NCBI RefSeq assembly: GCF_030730925.1 | Contig: NZ_JAVAMB010000014.1 | Span: forward strand, 1 to 64,000 | Direction of reading: 5' to 3' | Origin: Flavobacterium sp. DG2-3 | Lineage (GTDB): Bacteria; Bacteroidota; Bacteroidia; Flavobacteriales; Flavobacteriaceae | Length of the DNA stretch: 64,000 nt | Shown here: piece by piece, positions 27,249-37,016 of the stretch | How the letters are laid out: each line of letters starts with the position of its first letter | How positions within the stretch are numbered: position 1 is the stretch's first letter | Made by a program: the position numbers and the translations under genes | Notes under the pieces: generated by a model | Told to the model about the DNA's origin: nothing | Databases searched by the model: none | Seen by the model: the letters and a program-made list of their open reading frames with translations, nothing else

Positions 27249-28694
27249 TTATTTTATTCTTTCTTGAAACTTAGCAAAACCAGCTTCAATTCCGTTTGAA
27301 TCAATTTCTTCTAAAGCTATTGTAATTGCTCTTGTTAATCCTGGAATTTCTGTTAAGTCTTCATCCCAGAAAGATTTATTTTGTAATGTCAAACGAGCGA
27401 TTTTCTCGTAATCATCAGATTTCCAAAGTCCGCTAAAAAACGTTATAATATCTTCACCATCTTTAACCGGTAATTCTTGTCCGTTCCATGTTCCTTTATA
27501 AAAGCGAATTAAACTCGCTAATGAGAAAGTCAAATTAACTGGTAATTTTTTGTTAGCATTATAATATCCTAATAAACTAGGCAAAACTCTTACTTTGAAT
27601 TTCGAAATAGAATTTAACGCAATATCAGCAAGTGCATGTTTGATAAATGGATTTTTAAATCGGTCCATCACTTCCTCACAATAGGCAGTAATTTCATTTT
27701 TATCCATATCAAGCGTTTCACTAATTTCACCAATAACGCTATTTACAAATTTTCCTGTAAAATCTCCGTTAACAGTTTCCATCACTAATTTATTACCATA
27801 CAAAAGTGAAAAAGGAACCATTGCCGTGTGAGAACCGTTTAAAATACGAACTTTAATCATTTTAAAAGGACGTATATCATCAACAATTTTTACATTCAAA
27901 TCTGTTTTATCAAAAGGCAATTTTGCTTTTAAATCATCTCCACCTTCAATAGCCCAAAGGAAAAAAGGTTCAGCAGCAACAATTAAATTGTCCTGATAAT
28001 CTAATTTACTATTGTATTCTTCAATTTCAGCTCTTGGGTATCCAGGAACAATTCTGTCAACCAAAGTACTGTGATAGGTACAAGCATCAGATACCCAAGT
28101 TTTAAATGCATCTTCTAATTTCCATAAATCAACATATTGCAAAATATATTTTTTCAGTGTCTCTGAGTTATAATCAATCAATTCACATGGAATAATTGTT
28201 ACTCCTTTAGAAGCATCACCATTAAAATGTTTAAATCTTTCATATAATAAAACCGTCAGCTTTGCAGGAAACGACACGGGTGGCTGCATGTCTGGAGTAT
28301 CACTTCCAATGAATTCAATTCCAGCTTCAGTAGTATTAGAAACAATAAACTGAAGTTCTTCTTCTTTAGCCAAAGCCAAATAATTTGAAAATTCAGTATA
28401 AGGGTTTACAGTTTTTACAATATTAGAAATTAACTCAATATTTTGTATTTTTTCACCTTTTTTGATTCCGTTCATAAACAAAGTATACAAACCGTCCTGA
28501 TCATTAATCATGTTGACCATACCGTCTTTCAAAGGCTGAACTATTGCAATACCGGCATTAAAATCAACTTCAGTATTTAGTTTGTGAAAAGCGTAATCTA
28601 CAAAAGCTCTTAAAAAGTTCCCTTCTCCAAACTGAACAACCTTAATTGGCTGTAACTTTTCTAATCCTGTATTTATTCTATTTAATTTTTTCAT
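27249..28694 (-). CDS. uxaB: Tagaturonate reductase (altronate oxidoreductase)
   Basis: A 481-residue mannitol-dehydrogenase-family protein. The N-terminal nucleotide-binding segment VVQFGEGNFLRAFVDYAFHK and the central RILNGSHTAMVPFSLLYG (catalytic-region signature of the family) are clear. It reduces D-tagaturonate to D-altronate with NADH. It lies between eda and uxaA, in the expected catabolic set. Confidence 0.93.
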   Translation of the reverse strand: MKKLNRINTGLEKLQPIKVVQFGEGNFLRAFVDYAFHKLNTEVDFNAGIAIVQPLKDGMVNMINDQDGLYTLFMNGIKKGEKIQNIELISNIVKTVNPYTEFSNYLALAKEEELQFIVSNTTEAGIEFIGSDTPDMQPPVSFPAKLTVLLYERFKHFNGDASKGVTIIPCELIDYNSETLKKYILQYVDLWKLEDAFKTWVSDACTYHSTLVDRIVPGYPRAEIEEYNSKLDYQDNLIVAAEPFFLWAIEGGDDLKAKLPFDKTDLNVKIVDDIRPFKMIKVRILNGSHTAMVPFSLLYGNKLVMETVNGDFTGKFVNSVIGEISETLDMDKNEITAYCEEVMDRFKNPFIKHALADIALNSISKFKVRVLPSLLGYYNANKKLPVNLTFSLASLIRFYKGTWNGQELPVKDGEDIITFFSGLWKSDDYEKIARLTLQNKSFWDEDLTEIPGLTRAITIALEEIDSNGIEAGFAKFQERIK

Positions 28695-28915
28695 TTTAAA
28701 TTTTTCTTTAAAGTGTTTTAAATAACCACTATAAATCCCTATTGTTTATGTCCTTTTTTTAAAACTGTAAATGAAACATTACACTCGATTGGGTAAAATA
28801 AAGTCTGCTGTGAGGAATGGCAAACCAAATTTTTCAAGCGTAATGCTCAATTACAATCTCTAAAAATCTAAAAAAAACTTATAAAATAAGGAGTTCGGCA
28901 TGATTACCCCTTAAT
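28695..28915. other. Spacer between eda and uxaB
   Basis: About 220 AT-rich bases. I see no hairpin terminator or clear promoter, so whether eda and uxaB share a transcript is open. Confidence 0.4.
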
Positions 28916-29584
28916 CTATTTTCTAATATCTTTTATAATGTCAAGAACCTGTTTCACTTTTGCAGTCAGTCCTTCGAAATCTTTATTCTCTAATATGTCT
29001 TTTGAAATTAGCTGCGAACCTAAACCAACGCAAGTAGCACCTGCATTTAGCCAAGAACTCAAACTTTCAACCGTTGGATAAACACCTCCTGTAGGCATAA
29101 TGTTTGTCCATGGACAAGGGCCTTTTATAGCTTTAATGAATTCTGGTCCGTAAATATCTGCTGGAAATAATTTTACAATCTCACAGCCTAATTCTTCTGC
29201 TCTTGCAATCTCTGTCAAAGTTCCGCAACCTGGCGACCAAAGCACTTTTTTGCGATTACAAGCTATAGCTATATCTTCTCTAAAAACCGGAGTTACAATA
29301 AAATTCGCCCCTAAACTCATATATAATGAAGCCGAAGCTGCATCTGTTACAGAACCCACTCCTAAAATCATTCCTGGAAGTTCTGCTAAAGCATATTTGT
29401 TTAAAGCTCCAAAAATTTCATGAGCAAAATCACCACGGCTTGTAAATTCCATTAATCTAGAACCTCCGTCGTAACAGGCCTTTAAAACTTTCTTACTTAA
29501 TTCGATATCCGAATGAAAAAAAAGCGGAACCATTCCGTTTTCTTTCATTTGAGAAGCGACTTCTATTCTTGAATATTTTGCCAT
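28916..29584 (-). CDS. eda: 2-keto-3-deoxy-6-phosphogluconate aldolase
   Basis: A 222-residue class I aldolase. The Schiff-base lysine is in IVKLFPAD (Lys138); Glu46 (LMEFTSRG), GVGSVTD and the phosphate-binding MPTGGV segment are present. It splits KDPG into pyruvate and glyceraldehyde-3-phosphate. It starts 14 bases after kdgK, so the two final steps of the pathway are coupled. Confidence 0.95.
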   Translation of the reverse strand: MAKYSRIEVASQMKENGMVPLFFHSDIELSKKVLKACYDGGSRLMEFTSRGDFAHEIFGALNKYALAELPGMILGVGSVTDAASASLYMSLGANFIVTPVFREDIAIACNRKKVLWSPGCGTLTEIARAEELGCEIVKLFPADIYGPEFIKAIKGPCPWTNIMPTGGVYPTVESLSSWLNAGATCVGLGSQLISKDILENKDFEGLTAKVKQVLDIIKDIRK

Positions 29585-29598
29585 TTTTTATTTTAAAA

Positions 29599-30618
29599 TT
29601 ATCTTGATACTAATGCAGAACCATCACCATCAATCATATTTTCCACTTCTTTTAAGGTAACCAAGTTGTAATCTCCAGCAATGGTATGTTTTAAGCAACA
29701 AGCCGCAACTGCAAAATCCAACGCTCTTTGGTTATTATCATATTCCAATAAACCGTAGATTAATCCGCCCATAAAAGCATCACCGCTTCCTACGCGATCT
29801 ACAACTGGAGTAACTTCTTTTACAGCAGCGCTGTGAATTGCTTTTCCGTCATATAAAATTCCGCCAATTCTTTGGTGAGAAGCGCTTACAGAATAACGAA
29901 GCGTTGTTGCAGCAATCTTCAAATTCGGAATTAATTGAAACAATTTATCATATACCGCAGGAAGCGTTTTCTCATCCTGATAATTCGGATTCATTTTCGG
30001 AATTCCTAACATGAAATAAGCAGTATCAATATCTCCCAAAATCACATTGCTGTATTGTAGCATTTCTGGCATTACTTCGCTTGGCGTTTTACCATATTGC
30101 CACAATTTTGATCTGTAATTTAAGTCGCAAGAAATTTTAATTCCTTTTTTATGAGCCACTTGAATTGCTTCTAAACAAGCTTCGGCAGCACTTTGAGAAA
30201 TTGCTGGTGTAATTCCGCTCCAGTGAAACCACTCTGCTCCTTCCAAAACTGTTTCCCAGTCAACTTGCCCTTTTTGAATAGTCGACATCGCACTATGTGC
30301 ACGGTCGTAAACTACATTACTGCCACGTGTTCCTGCTCCAGTTTCCAAGAAATAAATTCCTAAACGTTCTCCGCCGTAAACAATGTTTTTCGACTCCACG
30401 TTCATTTTTCTCATTTCTTTTAATGCCGAAAAACCAATTTCGTTTTCTGGCAGTCTGGTAACAAATTCGGCATTTACACCATAATTTGCCAAAGAAACAC
30501 AAACATTAAATTCACCGCCTCCATAAGTAGCACCAAATGCTGTAGACTGTGAAAAACGTAAATGTCTCTCTGTCGAAAGACGAAGCATGATTTCTCCAAA
30601 TGCAACTACTCTACTCAT
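29599..30618 (-). CDS. kdgK: 2-keto-3-deoxygluconate kinase (PfkB family)
   Basis: A 339-residue ribokinase-like sugar kinase. The N-terminal GEIMLRLS and GGEFNVCVSLANYG bind the sugar; the C-terminal VDRVGSGDAFMGGLIYG holds the anion hole and catalytic Asp280. It phosphorylates KDG to KDPG, directly feeding the adjacent aldolase. The context makes KDG kinase far more likely than another PfkB sugar specificity. Confidence 0.93.
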   Translation of the reverse strand: MSRVVAFGEIMLRLSTERHLRFSQSTAFGATYGGGEFNVCVSLANYGVNAEFVTRLPENEIGFSALKEMRKMNVESKNIVYGGERLGIYFLETGAGTRGSNVVYDRAHSAMSTIQKGQVDWETVLEGAEWFHWSGITPAISQSAAEACLEAIQVAHKKGIKISCDLNYRSKLWQYGKTPSEVMPEMLQYSNVILGDIDTAYFMLGIPKMNPNYQDEKTLPAVYDKLFQLIPNLKIAATTLRYSVSASHQRIGGILYDGKAIHSAAVKEVTPVVDRVGSGDAFMGGLIYGLLEYDNNQRALDFAVAACCLKHTIAGDYNLVTLKEVENMIDGDGSALVSR

Positions 30619-30730
30619 ATTATATTTTTATTTTACCATTAAAGGTATTTTTACCATTAAGAAATTAAGGAAATTAAGTTTTCTTTATTGAAAGAAAATC
30701 CAAAATAAGTTAGAGATTTTCCAATTCTGA

Positions 30731-30843
30731 ACCTGAAAGGTTCATATGTTTATAGATCTAAAATATTCTCAAACATACGACTCCGTAGGAGTCGAACGTG
30801 GCTAAAATTATTCATTTGCTATAAACATGTGAAGCTTTCAGCT
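30731..30843. repeat. Nested palindrome, 'TGTTTATAG' family (copy 1)
   Basis: ACCTGAAAGGTTCATATGTTTATAG-type sequence (30731-30755) mirrors CTATAAACATGTGAAGCTTTCAGCT-type sequence (30819-30843), with changes in both arms. The centre is a perfect hairpin CGACTCCGTAGGAGTCG (30778-30794). The same architecture and TGTTTATAG/CTATAAACA ends recur at 46270-46387. It lies between uxaC and kdgK. Confidence 0.8.
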
Positions 30844-30907
30844 TCTAAAATCAGATTCCAAAAAAAAACTTAATCTCTTAATGTCTTAATGGTTCAAAAA
30901 ACTTTTC

Positions 30908-32308
30908 TTAAAATTTGAAATACTCTTTTGCGTTATTGTATGAGATGTCAGAAACTAATTTTCCGATCCATTCCATATCGTTTGGCAATTCTCCTCTTTT
31001 GATTTCGTCTCCCAAAAGATTACACAAAATACGTCTGAAATATTCGTGTCTTGGGAATGATAGGAAACTTCTAGAATCTGTTAACATTCCAACAAAACAG
31101 CTGATTAATCCCATATTAGACAAAGCATTCAATTGTTTTGTCATTCCATCTTTCTGATCTAAGAACCACCATCCAGAACCAAATTGTACTTTTCCGCGAA
31201 CGCTTCCGTCGTTGAAGTTTCCAATCATTGTTGCCATAACTTCGTTATCTGCAGGATTTAGGTTGTAAATGATCGTTTTAGTCAATTTATCTTTACTGTC
31301 TAAAGCATTTAAGAAAGCAGATAATTTTTGAGCTTGAGGATAATCTCCGATAGAATCCCATCCTGTATCTGGGCCTAAAATTCTGTGCATACGAGCATTA
31401 TTGTTACGCAATGCACCTAAGTGAAACTGCTGTACCCATCCAAACTCATGGTACGTCTCTGATAAGAAAACTAAAATAGCACTATGGAATTTTAAAACTT
31501 CTTCTGGAGACAATTCGCCGTTTTCTCTTTTCTTTTTGAAAATAGCATTTACTTCACTTTCTGTAAAGTTTTCAAAATCAATTTGATTTAAACCGTGGTC
31601 ACTTAATTTACATCCGTTTGCATTAAAGAATTCAATTCTTTTTCTTAATGCAGACTGTAAATCAGCATACGTGTTAATTGCAACTCCGGACACATCCCCT
31701 AATGTGTCCAGATATGCATTATATCCATCATTAGCAATTAAGATGGCTTTATCAGGTCTGAAAGCTGTACTCATTTTGATTCCAGTCGAATTGTTTGCGA
31801 ATTTCTGGTGAAATTCTAATGTATCGATTGGATCTTCTGTAGTACAAACCAATTCAGCGTTTACTTTTTTAAGAAGATTTTGCGTGCTGTATGCTGGAGA
31901 ATTTACTTTTTCTGAAGTTTCTAAATAAATTTTCTCAGCTGACTTTTCATTCAATAAATCATAAATATCAAAATAACGAGCCAATTCTAAGTGCGTCCAG
32001 TGGTACAACGGATTACGCATTGTGTACGGAACTGTTCTTCCCCAGTTTAAGAATTTATCTTTATCTGAACCGTTTCCAGTTACAAACTGCTCGTTGATTC
32101 CTAATGTACGCATTGCACGCCATTTGTAGTGGTCACCGTTAATCCAAACCTGAGTGATATTGTCAAAGATTTTATCTTCTGCAATAAACTGCGGATTTAA
32201 GTGATTATGGTAATCTATGATTGGCTGATTTTTAGAGTAATTGTGATACAACTCTTCAGCATATTTATTTTCTAATAAAAAATTATCGTTGATGAAAGTC
32301 TGGCTCAT
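30908..32308 (-). CDS. uxaC: Uronate isomerase
   Basis: A 466-residue amidohydrolase-superfamily isomerase with the metal-binding DYHNHL (residues 32-37) near the N-terminus. Other family blocks include HWTHLELARYF, GWVQQFHLGALRNNN and GWWFLDQKDGM. It converts D-galacturonate to D-tagaturonate (and glucuronate to fructuronate). It follows kduD by 24 bases and begins the saturated-uronate branch. Confidence 0.96.
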   Translation of the reverse strand: MSQTFINDNFLLENKYAEELYHNYSKNQPIIDYHNHLNPQFIAEDKIFDNITQVWINGDHYKWRAMRTLGINEQFVTGNGSDKDKFLNWGRTVPYTMRNPLYHWTHLELARYFDIYDLLNEKSAEKIYLETSEKVNSPAYSTQNLLKKVNAELVCTTEDPIDTLEFHQKFANNSTGIKMSTAFRPDKAILIANDGYNAYLDTLGDVSGVAINTYADLQSALRKRIEFFNANGCKLSDHGLNQIDFENFTESEVNAIFKKKRENGELSPEEVLKFHSAILVFLSETYHEFGWVQQFHLGALRNNNARMHRILGPDTGWDSIGDYPQAQKLSAFLNALDSKDKLTKTIIYNLNPADNEVMATMIGNFNDGSVRGKVQFGSGWWFLDQKDGMTKQLNALSNMGLISCFVGMLTDSRSFLSFPRHEYFRRILCNLLGDEIKRGELPNDMEWIGKLVSDISYNNAKEYFKF

Positions 32309-32332
32309 GTCTTTTAAAATATAATTTGAAAA

Positions 32333-33124
32333 TTATTCTTCGTTTGAAGGTTTTCCGATTGTCGCAAGGATTCCTCCGTCAACATACAAAATGTGACCGT
32401 TTACAAAATCACTTGCTTTTGATGATAAAAATATCGCTGCTCCAGCTAAATCACTTGGATCTCCCCATTTAGCCGCTGGCGTTCTACTAATAATAAAATC
32501 ATTAAAAGGATGTCCGTCTACGCGGATTGGCTTTGTCTGTTCTGTAGCAAAATATCCAGGACCAATTCCGTTGATTTGAACGTTATACTTTGCCCATTCT
32601 GTTGCCATGTTTTTAGTCAGCATTTTCAAGCCTCCTTTCGCAGCAGCGTAAGCAGAAACTGTATTTCTTCCCAATTCACTCATCATTGAGCAAATGTTGA
32701 TGATTTTTCCTTGTCTTCTTGAAATCATTCCTTTAGCAACATGCTTAGAAACAATAAACGGACTTACCAAGTCAATATCTACTACTTCTCTGAAATCTGA
32801 AACTTCCATATCTAGAAGCGGAATTCTTTTGATAATCCCAGCATTGTTGATCAGGATATCGATTGGTCCTACTTCGCTTTCAATTTTCTGAACAGCAGTT
32901 TTAACTTCCTGCTCTTCCGTTACATTAAATTTGTAACCAACTGCATTAATGCCTTCACTTTTTAATTCCGCTACAGCGTTATCAATTTTTTCTTGAGAAG
33001 AATTTCCGTTTACTACAATTGTAGCTCCCGCTTGACCTAATCCTTTTGCCATTGCCATTCCAAGTCCGTGTGTAGAACCTGTGATAAGGGCAACTTTTCC
33101 TTTTATATCAAATAAATTTGTCAT
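32333..33124 (-). CDS. kduD: 2-deoxy-D-gluconate 3-dehydrogenase / DKI reductase (SDR)
   Basis: A 263-residue short-chain dehydrogenase: TGSTHGLG cofactor site (15-22), NNAG, catalytic Ser146, Tyr159 and Lys163 (SAYAAAKGG), and C-terminal ILYVDGG. Position 4 bases after kduI fixes the function as KduD, which reduces 3-deoxy-D-glycero-2,5-hexodiulosonate to KDG. This completes the unsaturated-uronate branch. Confidence 0.93.
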   Translation of the reverse strand: MTNLFDIKGKVALITGSTHGLGMAMAKGLGQAGATIVVNGNSSQEKIDNAVAELKSEGINAVGYKFNVTEEQEVKTAVQKIESEVGPIDILINNAGIIKRIPLLDMEVSDFREVVDIDLVSPFIVSKHVAKGMISRRQGKIINICSMMSELGRNTVSAYAAAKGGLKMLTKNMATEWAKYNVQINGIGPGYFATEQTKPIRVDGHPFNDFIISRTPAAKWGDPSDLAGAAIFLSSKASDFVNGHILYVDGGILATIGKPSNEE

Positions 33125-33128
33125 TTTC

Positions 33129-33968
33129 TTATCTTAAATCAGTGATTTTACAAACATCCATATCTCCGTAATCTAAGTTTTCACCCGCCATTCCCCAGAT
33201 AAAAGTATAATTACTAGTTCCTGAACCTGAGTGAATTGACCAAGGCGGAGAAATTACTGCCTGATGATTGTTCATCCAGATGTGTCTTGTTTCCTGCGGT
33301 TGTCCCATAAAGTGGCAAACTGCTTGATCTTGTGGAATATCTAAGTAAAAATAAACTTCCATTCTGCGATCGTGTACGTGCGCTGGCATCGTATTCCAAA
33401 CACTTCCTGGCTTTAATTCTGTCATTCCCATTTGCAATTGGCAAGTTGTAACTACACTTCCAATAATCATTTGGTTTACAGTACGGTGATTTGCAGTTTC
33501 CATTGTTCCCAACTGTAATTTATTAGCTTCAGCTAAACTTACTTTTTTAGTTGGATAAGTGGTATGTGCTGGTGCAGAGTTTAAATAAAACTTCGCAGGA
33601 TTGTTTTTATCATCACTTTTAAAAACAACTTCTTTATTTCCAGCTCCGATGTACAAAGCATCTTTAAAACCTAACTCATACGTTGTTCCTTCTACTACAA
33701 CAGAACCGCTTCCTCCGACATTAATAATTCCTAATTCTCTTCTTTCTAAAAAATAAGGAGCTTTTAACGGATCTATAGTTTCTAAAGCTAAATCGCCTTT
33801 TACAGGAACTGCAGAACCTGCAATGTATCTGTCGTAATGCGAGTAAACCAATACTACTTCATCTTCCTGCATTAAGTCATCAATCAGGAATTCTTCTCTC
33901 AATTGCTGTGTATCATATTTTTTAACAGCTTCAGGGCTTGACGCGTATCTTGAACTATATTTTGTCAT
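33129..33968 (-). CDS. kduI: 4-deoxy-L-threo-5-hexosulose-uronate ketol-isomerase
   Basis: A 279-residue double-cupin isomerase. The metal ligands are visible in MPAHVHDRRMEVYFYLD (His197, His199, Glu204), with a later His in PPWSIHSGSG. It isomerises the open-chain product of unsaturated galacturonate released by the lyase and GH105 enzymes. It is the first gene of a block running kduI-kduD-uxaC-kdgK-eda-uxaB-uxaA and has its own operator-bearing promoter. Confidence 0.96.
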   Translation of the reverse strand: MTKYSSRYASSPEAVKKYDTQQLREEFLIDDLMQEDEVVLVYSHYDRYIAGSAVPVKGDLALETIDPLKAPYFLERRELGIINVGGSGSVVVEGTTYELGFKDALYIGAGNKEVVFKSDDKNNPAKFYLNSAPAHTTYPTKKVSLAEANKLQLGTMETANHRTVNQMIIGSVVTTCQLQMGMTELKPGSVWNTMPAHVHDRRMEVYFYLDIPQDQAVCHFMGQPQETRHIWMNNHQAVISPPWSIHSGSGTSNYTFIWGMAGENLDYGDMDVCKITDLR

Positions 33969-33981
33969 AATTTTAAATTAA

Positions 33982-34003
33982 TGTAATCGATTGCACAAAA
34001 TTA
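33982..34003 (-). promoter_or_regulatory. Promoter and LacI operator of the kduI operon
   Basis: A consensus -7 box TAATTTTG (34003-33996 on the minus strand) is followed at once by TGTAATCGATTGCA (33982-33995), one base different from the perfect palindrome at 23882. The expected start at about 33990 lies inside the operator and leaves a leader of about 22 bases. No clear -33 box is seen. Confidence 0.8.
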
Positions 34004-34066
34004 TATTTTTATATTTAAATAGCATAATTGAAATGAAAAAAAATGTTTCAATTATCAAAAAATCTA

Positions 34067-35662
34067 TTAAAGATCGGTAATTGGACGGTATTTTGGAACT
34101 AAAGTTTTCATTACTATCCATCCTGTCAAATAACAAACCGCACAAATAGAAAAAATAATCATGTAACCTGAATTGATTCCGTTTGCAACAGTATCTCCTG
34201 CAGCGGTAAGCGATTTTAAAAAGTCTTCTAAATTTGCTACTCCTTTTTCAGCAAGAAAAGCCTTTTCTGTTACTGCATCTTGAAACTGAGGATATTTTTC
34301 CAATAATGGCTGACCGTTTACCGTACTCCAATTTCTTTGTGTAAAATCAAATAATACACCTGAACCTTTGTTGATCAATGTTGAACCAACACCGCCCGCT
34401 AATCCACCGATACCGGTAATCGTAGCAATTGCTTTCTTAGGAAACATATCTCCTACTGTAGTAAAAATATTTGCTGACCAAGACTGGTGTGCTGCACCTG
34501 CAATACCGATAATGATTACGGGAACCCAATAACTAATATATCCTAAAGGCTGAGCCGCTAAAGCCAACAGAGGAAAAAAGGCAAAAATTAACATCGCTCT
34601 CATTCTGCCTTCATACGGGTTCATTCCTTTTTTCTCTACAAAATAAGTTGGAAGCCATCCGCCAATAATAGACAGTAAAGTGATCATGTATAAAATAAAC
34701 AATGGGAAAGCTGCTTGCGTAGAATCCATTCCGTAAACTGAGCTTAAATATGCTGGTGTCCAGAATAAAAAGAACCACCAAACACCATCTGTCATAAATT
34801 TACCAAATGCAAAAGCCCATGTCTGTTTGTATTTAAAACAATCCTTTAAAGAAACTTTAGTCGTAGTTTCTGGCTTATAACCTTCGATTTTACTATCTGC
34901 AATATCATCTTGCTGAATATAAGCTAATTCTTCTGGCGTTACTCTTGCGTGCTTTTCTGGTTTATCGTACATAAACATCCAGAATCCCATCCATACAAAC
35001 CCTAAAGCTCCTATAATAATAAAAGACATTTCCCATCCGAAAGATTCTGCAATAAAAGGAATTGTAATTGGTGCCGCTAAAGCTCCAACTGTTGCTCCCG
35101 CATTGAAAATACTTGTTGCAAAAGCTCTGTCTTTTTTAGGAAAATATTCTGCTGTTGTTTTAATAGCTGCCGGAAAGTTTCCCGCTTCTCCAACTGCCAA
35201 AACAAAACGAGCAAAAATAAATAAAGCCACACTCACATTGATTACTAACGCTGTATCGCTTATTGTACCGATTATTTCTTTTGAACCATGAAAACCTACA
35301 AACCATTCTCCAGTAATAATTCCAGATGTGGCGATTCCGCAGAATGCATGAAGACAAGCTCCTACAGACCAAATTCCGATTGCCCAAAGAAATCCTTTTT
35401 TAGTATCCAACCAATCTACAAATCGGCCCGCAAACAAAAGAGAAACTGCATAAAAAATAGAAAATAAAGCGGTAATGTTTCCGTAATCGTTATTCGTCCA
35501 GTGAAATTCAGGCGCAATAAAATCTTTCCAGGTTAAAGAAAGAACTTGTCTATCTAGATAATTGATTGTGGTTGCAAAGAATAGCAAGGCACAAATGCTC
35601 CAACGGTATTTTCCTGTAGATTTGATGCTTTCATTTACTGCAACAGTTTCGGTTTGATTCAT
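34067..35662 (-). CDS. exuT: MFS hexuronate transporter
   Basis: A 531-residue major facilitator with 12 predicted helices. It fits the ExuT/anion:cation symporter group: RWSICALLFFATTINYLDRQ in helix 1, FAGRFVDWLDTKKGF in the helix 2-3 loop and RFVLAVGEAGNFPAAIKT in helix 4. Residues about 465-505 form a non-conserved loop before the last helix. It would move galacturonate or unsaturated galacturonate from periplasm to cytoplasm, linking the outer-membrane enzymes to the uronate pathway. Confidence 0.92.
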   Translation of the reverse strand: MNQTETVAVNESIKSTGKYRWSICALLFFATTINYLDRQVLSLTWKDFIAPEFHWTNNDYGNITALFSIFYAVSLLFAGRFVDWLDTKKGFLWAIGIWSVGACLHAFCGIATSGIITGEWFVGFHGSKEIIGTISDTALVINVSVALFIFARFVLAVGEAGNFPAAIKTTAEYFPKKDRAFATSIFNAGATVGALAAPITIPFIAESFGWEMSFIIIGALGFVWMGFWMFMYDKPEKHARVTPEELAYIQQDDIADSKIEGYKPETTTKVSLKDCFKYKQTWAFAFGKFMTDGVWWFFLFWTPAYLSSVYGMDSTQAAFPLFILYMITLLSIIGGWLPTYFVEKKGMNPYEGRMRAMLIFAFFPLLALAAQPLGYISYWVPVIIIGIAGAAHQSWSANIFTTVGDMFPKKAIATITGIGGLAGGVGSTLINKGSGVLFDFTQRNWSTVNGQPLLEKYPQFQDAVTEKAFLAEKGVANLEDFLKSLTAAGDTVANGINSGYMIIFSICAVCYLTGWIVMKTLVPKYRPITDL

Positions 35663-35770
35663 AGTAAGTGGGTATTATAGTTTTTATAATTTTGGTAATC
35701 TTAAAAGACTATATTTACTGCTTTCTAAAAATATTAAAATCAATAAATTAGCACCTTTAAAGAAAATTAA

Positions 35771-35815
35771 TGTAATCGATTGCACAAATATAGTTTTTAA
35801 TCTGTACAATCCAAA
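35771..35815 (-). promoter_or_regulatory. Promoter and LacI operator of exuT
   Basis: TTTG (35815-35812), a 19-base spacer and TATATTTG (35792-35785) form a perfect Bacteroidota promoter on the minus strand. TGTAATCGATTGCA (35771-35784) abuts the -7 box exactly as at kduI, covering the expected start. The leader to the ATG at 35662 is about 115 bases. Confidence 0.85.
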
Positions 35816-36070
35816 TAATATTGTATGAAAAATTATTTTAAGTCATTAAATAAACATATTACATAAAAAAAAGAATACAAAATTACACATTAAACAATAT
35901 ATTTGTTAAAAGCCAATAGGTGAATTTCATCCTTTTTAAGGGGTAAAATTGTCCTGAAATTTATATTTTGGAAGTTTGTTTCATTTTAATTTCCCTTTTC
36001 GAATAATGCTATTGAATTTCTTTCGATAAAACCAAATAAACAATTGTACAACAATTAATTAAAATTCAAA
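35816..36070. other. Upstream region of the plus-strand esterase
   Basis: AT-rich spacer of about 250 bases between the exuT promoter and the esterase at 36071. It must hold the esterase promoter but I cannot pick a consensus box with confidence, and no further copy of the LacI operator is seen. Confidence 0.4.
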
Positions 36071-37009
36071 TTGAAAACTACAAAAACACGATCTTTAAGA
36101 GGAGCAGCGCTTACTTTTCTTCTTTTTTCAGGAATATTTACTGTTAACGCTCAAAATCAAATTATTCCGCTTTGGAGTAAAATTCCTGACGAAGTAAAAG
36201 CTTCTGACTACAAAGAAAAAGAAGTCGTGAAAGATGGAAAAATGCAGAGCACAAGTCAGGTTTCTGTTCCTACTTTAAGCATTTTCATTCCGAAAGAAGC
36301 AAAACCGAACCAGACAGCTGTTGTAATTTGCCCAGGTGGCGGCTATACTCATTTGGCCTTTGAAAAAGAAGGAACAAAAGTTGCAGAATGGTTTAATAGT
36401 TTAGGAATTGCCGCTTTTGTATTAAAATACCGAATGCCGACAGATTTAACAATGAAAAACAAAAATGTCGGTCCGTTACAAGATGCTCAAGAAGCGATTC
36501 GTTACGTAAGGCAAAATGCATCAAAATGGAATATAGACCCAAATAAAATTGGAATTTTAGGTTTTTCTGCTGGAGGTCATTTGGCTTCTACCGCATCAAC
36601 TCATTACGATGATAAAGTTTACGAATCTGCTTTTAAAGTAAGTGCACGTCCCGATTTTTCGCTTTTGATTTATCCTGTAATTTCAATGGAAAACGAAATT
36701 ACTCATAAAGGTTCGCAAACCAATTTGCTTGGAAACAATCCTTCAAAAGAATTAATAGATTCTTTTTCGAATGAAAAGAAAGTAACTTCTAAAACACCAC
36801 CTACTTTCTTAATTCATGCCACAGACGATACTGTCGTGATACCAGAAAACAGCATCAATTACTATTTGGCTTTAAAGAAAAATGGAGTTTCGGCAGAACT
36901 TCATATCTATGAAAAAGGAGGCCACGGATTTGGTTTAGGCGTTGCAGACACTAGCAAATTTTGGACAAGAGACTGCGAAGAATGGTTAAAAGCAAACGGA
37001 TATAATTAA
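36071..37009 (+). CDS. Secreted alpha/beta-hydrolase esterase (TTG start)
   Basis: A 312-residue hydrolase of the acetyl-xylan-esterase/lipase-like group. CPGGGYTHLAFEKEG (from residue 88) gives the oxyanion hole, GFSAGG (164-169) the nucleophile Ser166, DDTVVIPE the acid and GGHGFG the His. The signal peptide (ending TVNAQ) begins at a TTG codon; an in-frame stop lies five codons upstream and the next ATG would remove the signal and part of the fold. Its place beside exuT suggests deacetylation of pectic fragments. Confidence 0.82.
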   Translation: MKTTKTRSLRGAALTFLLFSGIFTVNAQNQIIPLWSKIPDEVKASDYKEKEVVKDGKMQSTSQVSVPTLSIFIPKEAKPNQTAVVICPGGGYTHLAFEKEGTKVAEWFNSLGIAAFVLKYRMPTDLTMKNKNVGPLQDAQEAIRYVRQNASKWNIDPNKIGILGFSAGGHLASTASTHYDDKVYESAFKVSARPDFSLLIYPVISMENEITHKGSQTNLLGNNPSKELIDSFSNEKKVTSKTPPTFLIHATDDTVVIPENSINYYLALKKNGVSAELHIYEKGGHGFGLGVADTSKFWTRDCEEWLKANGYN

Positions 37010-37016
37010 AAAAAAG

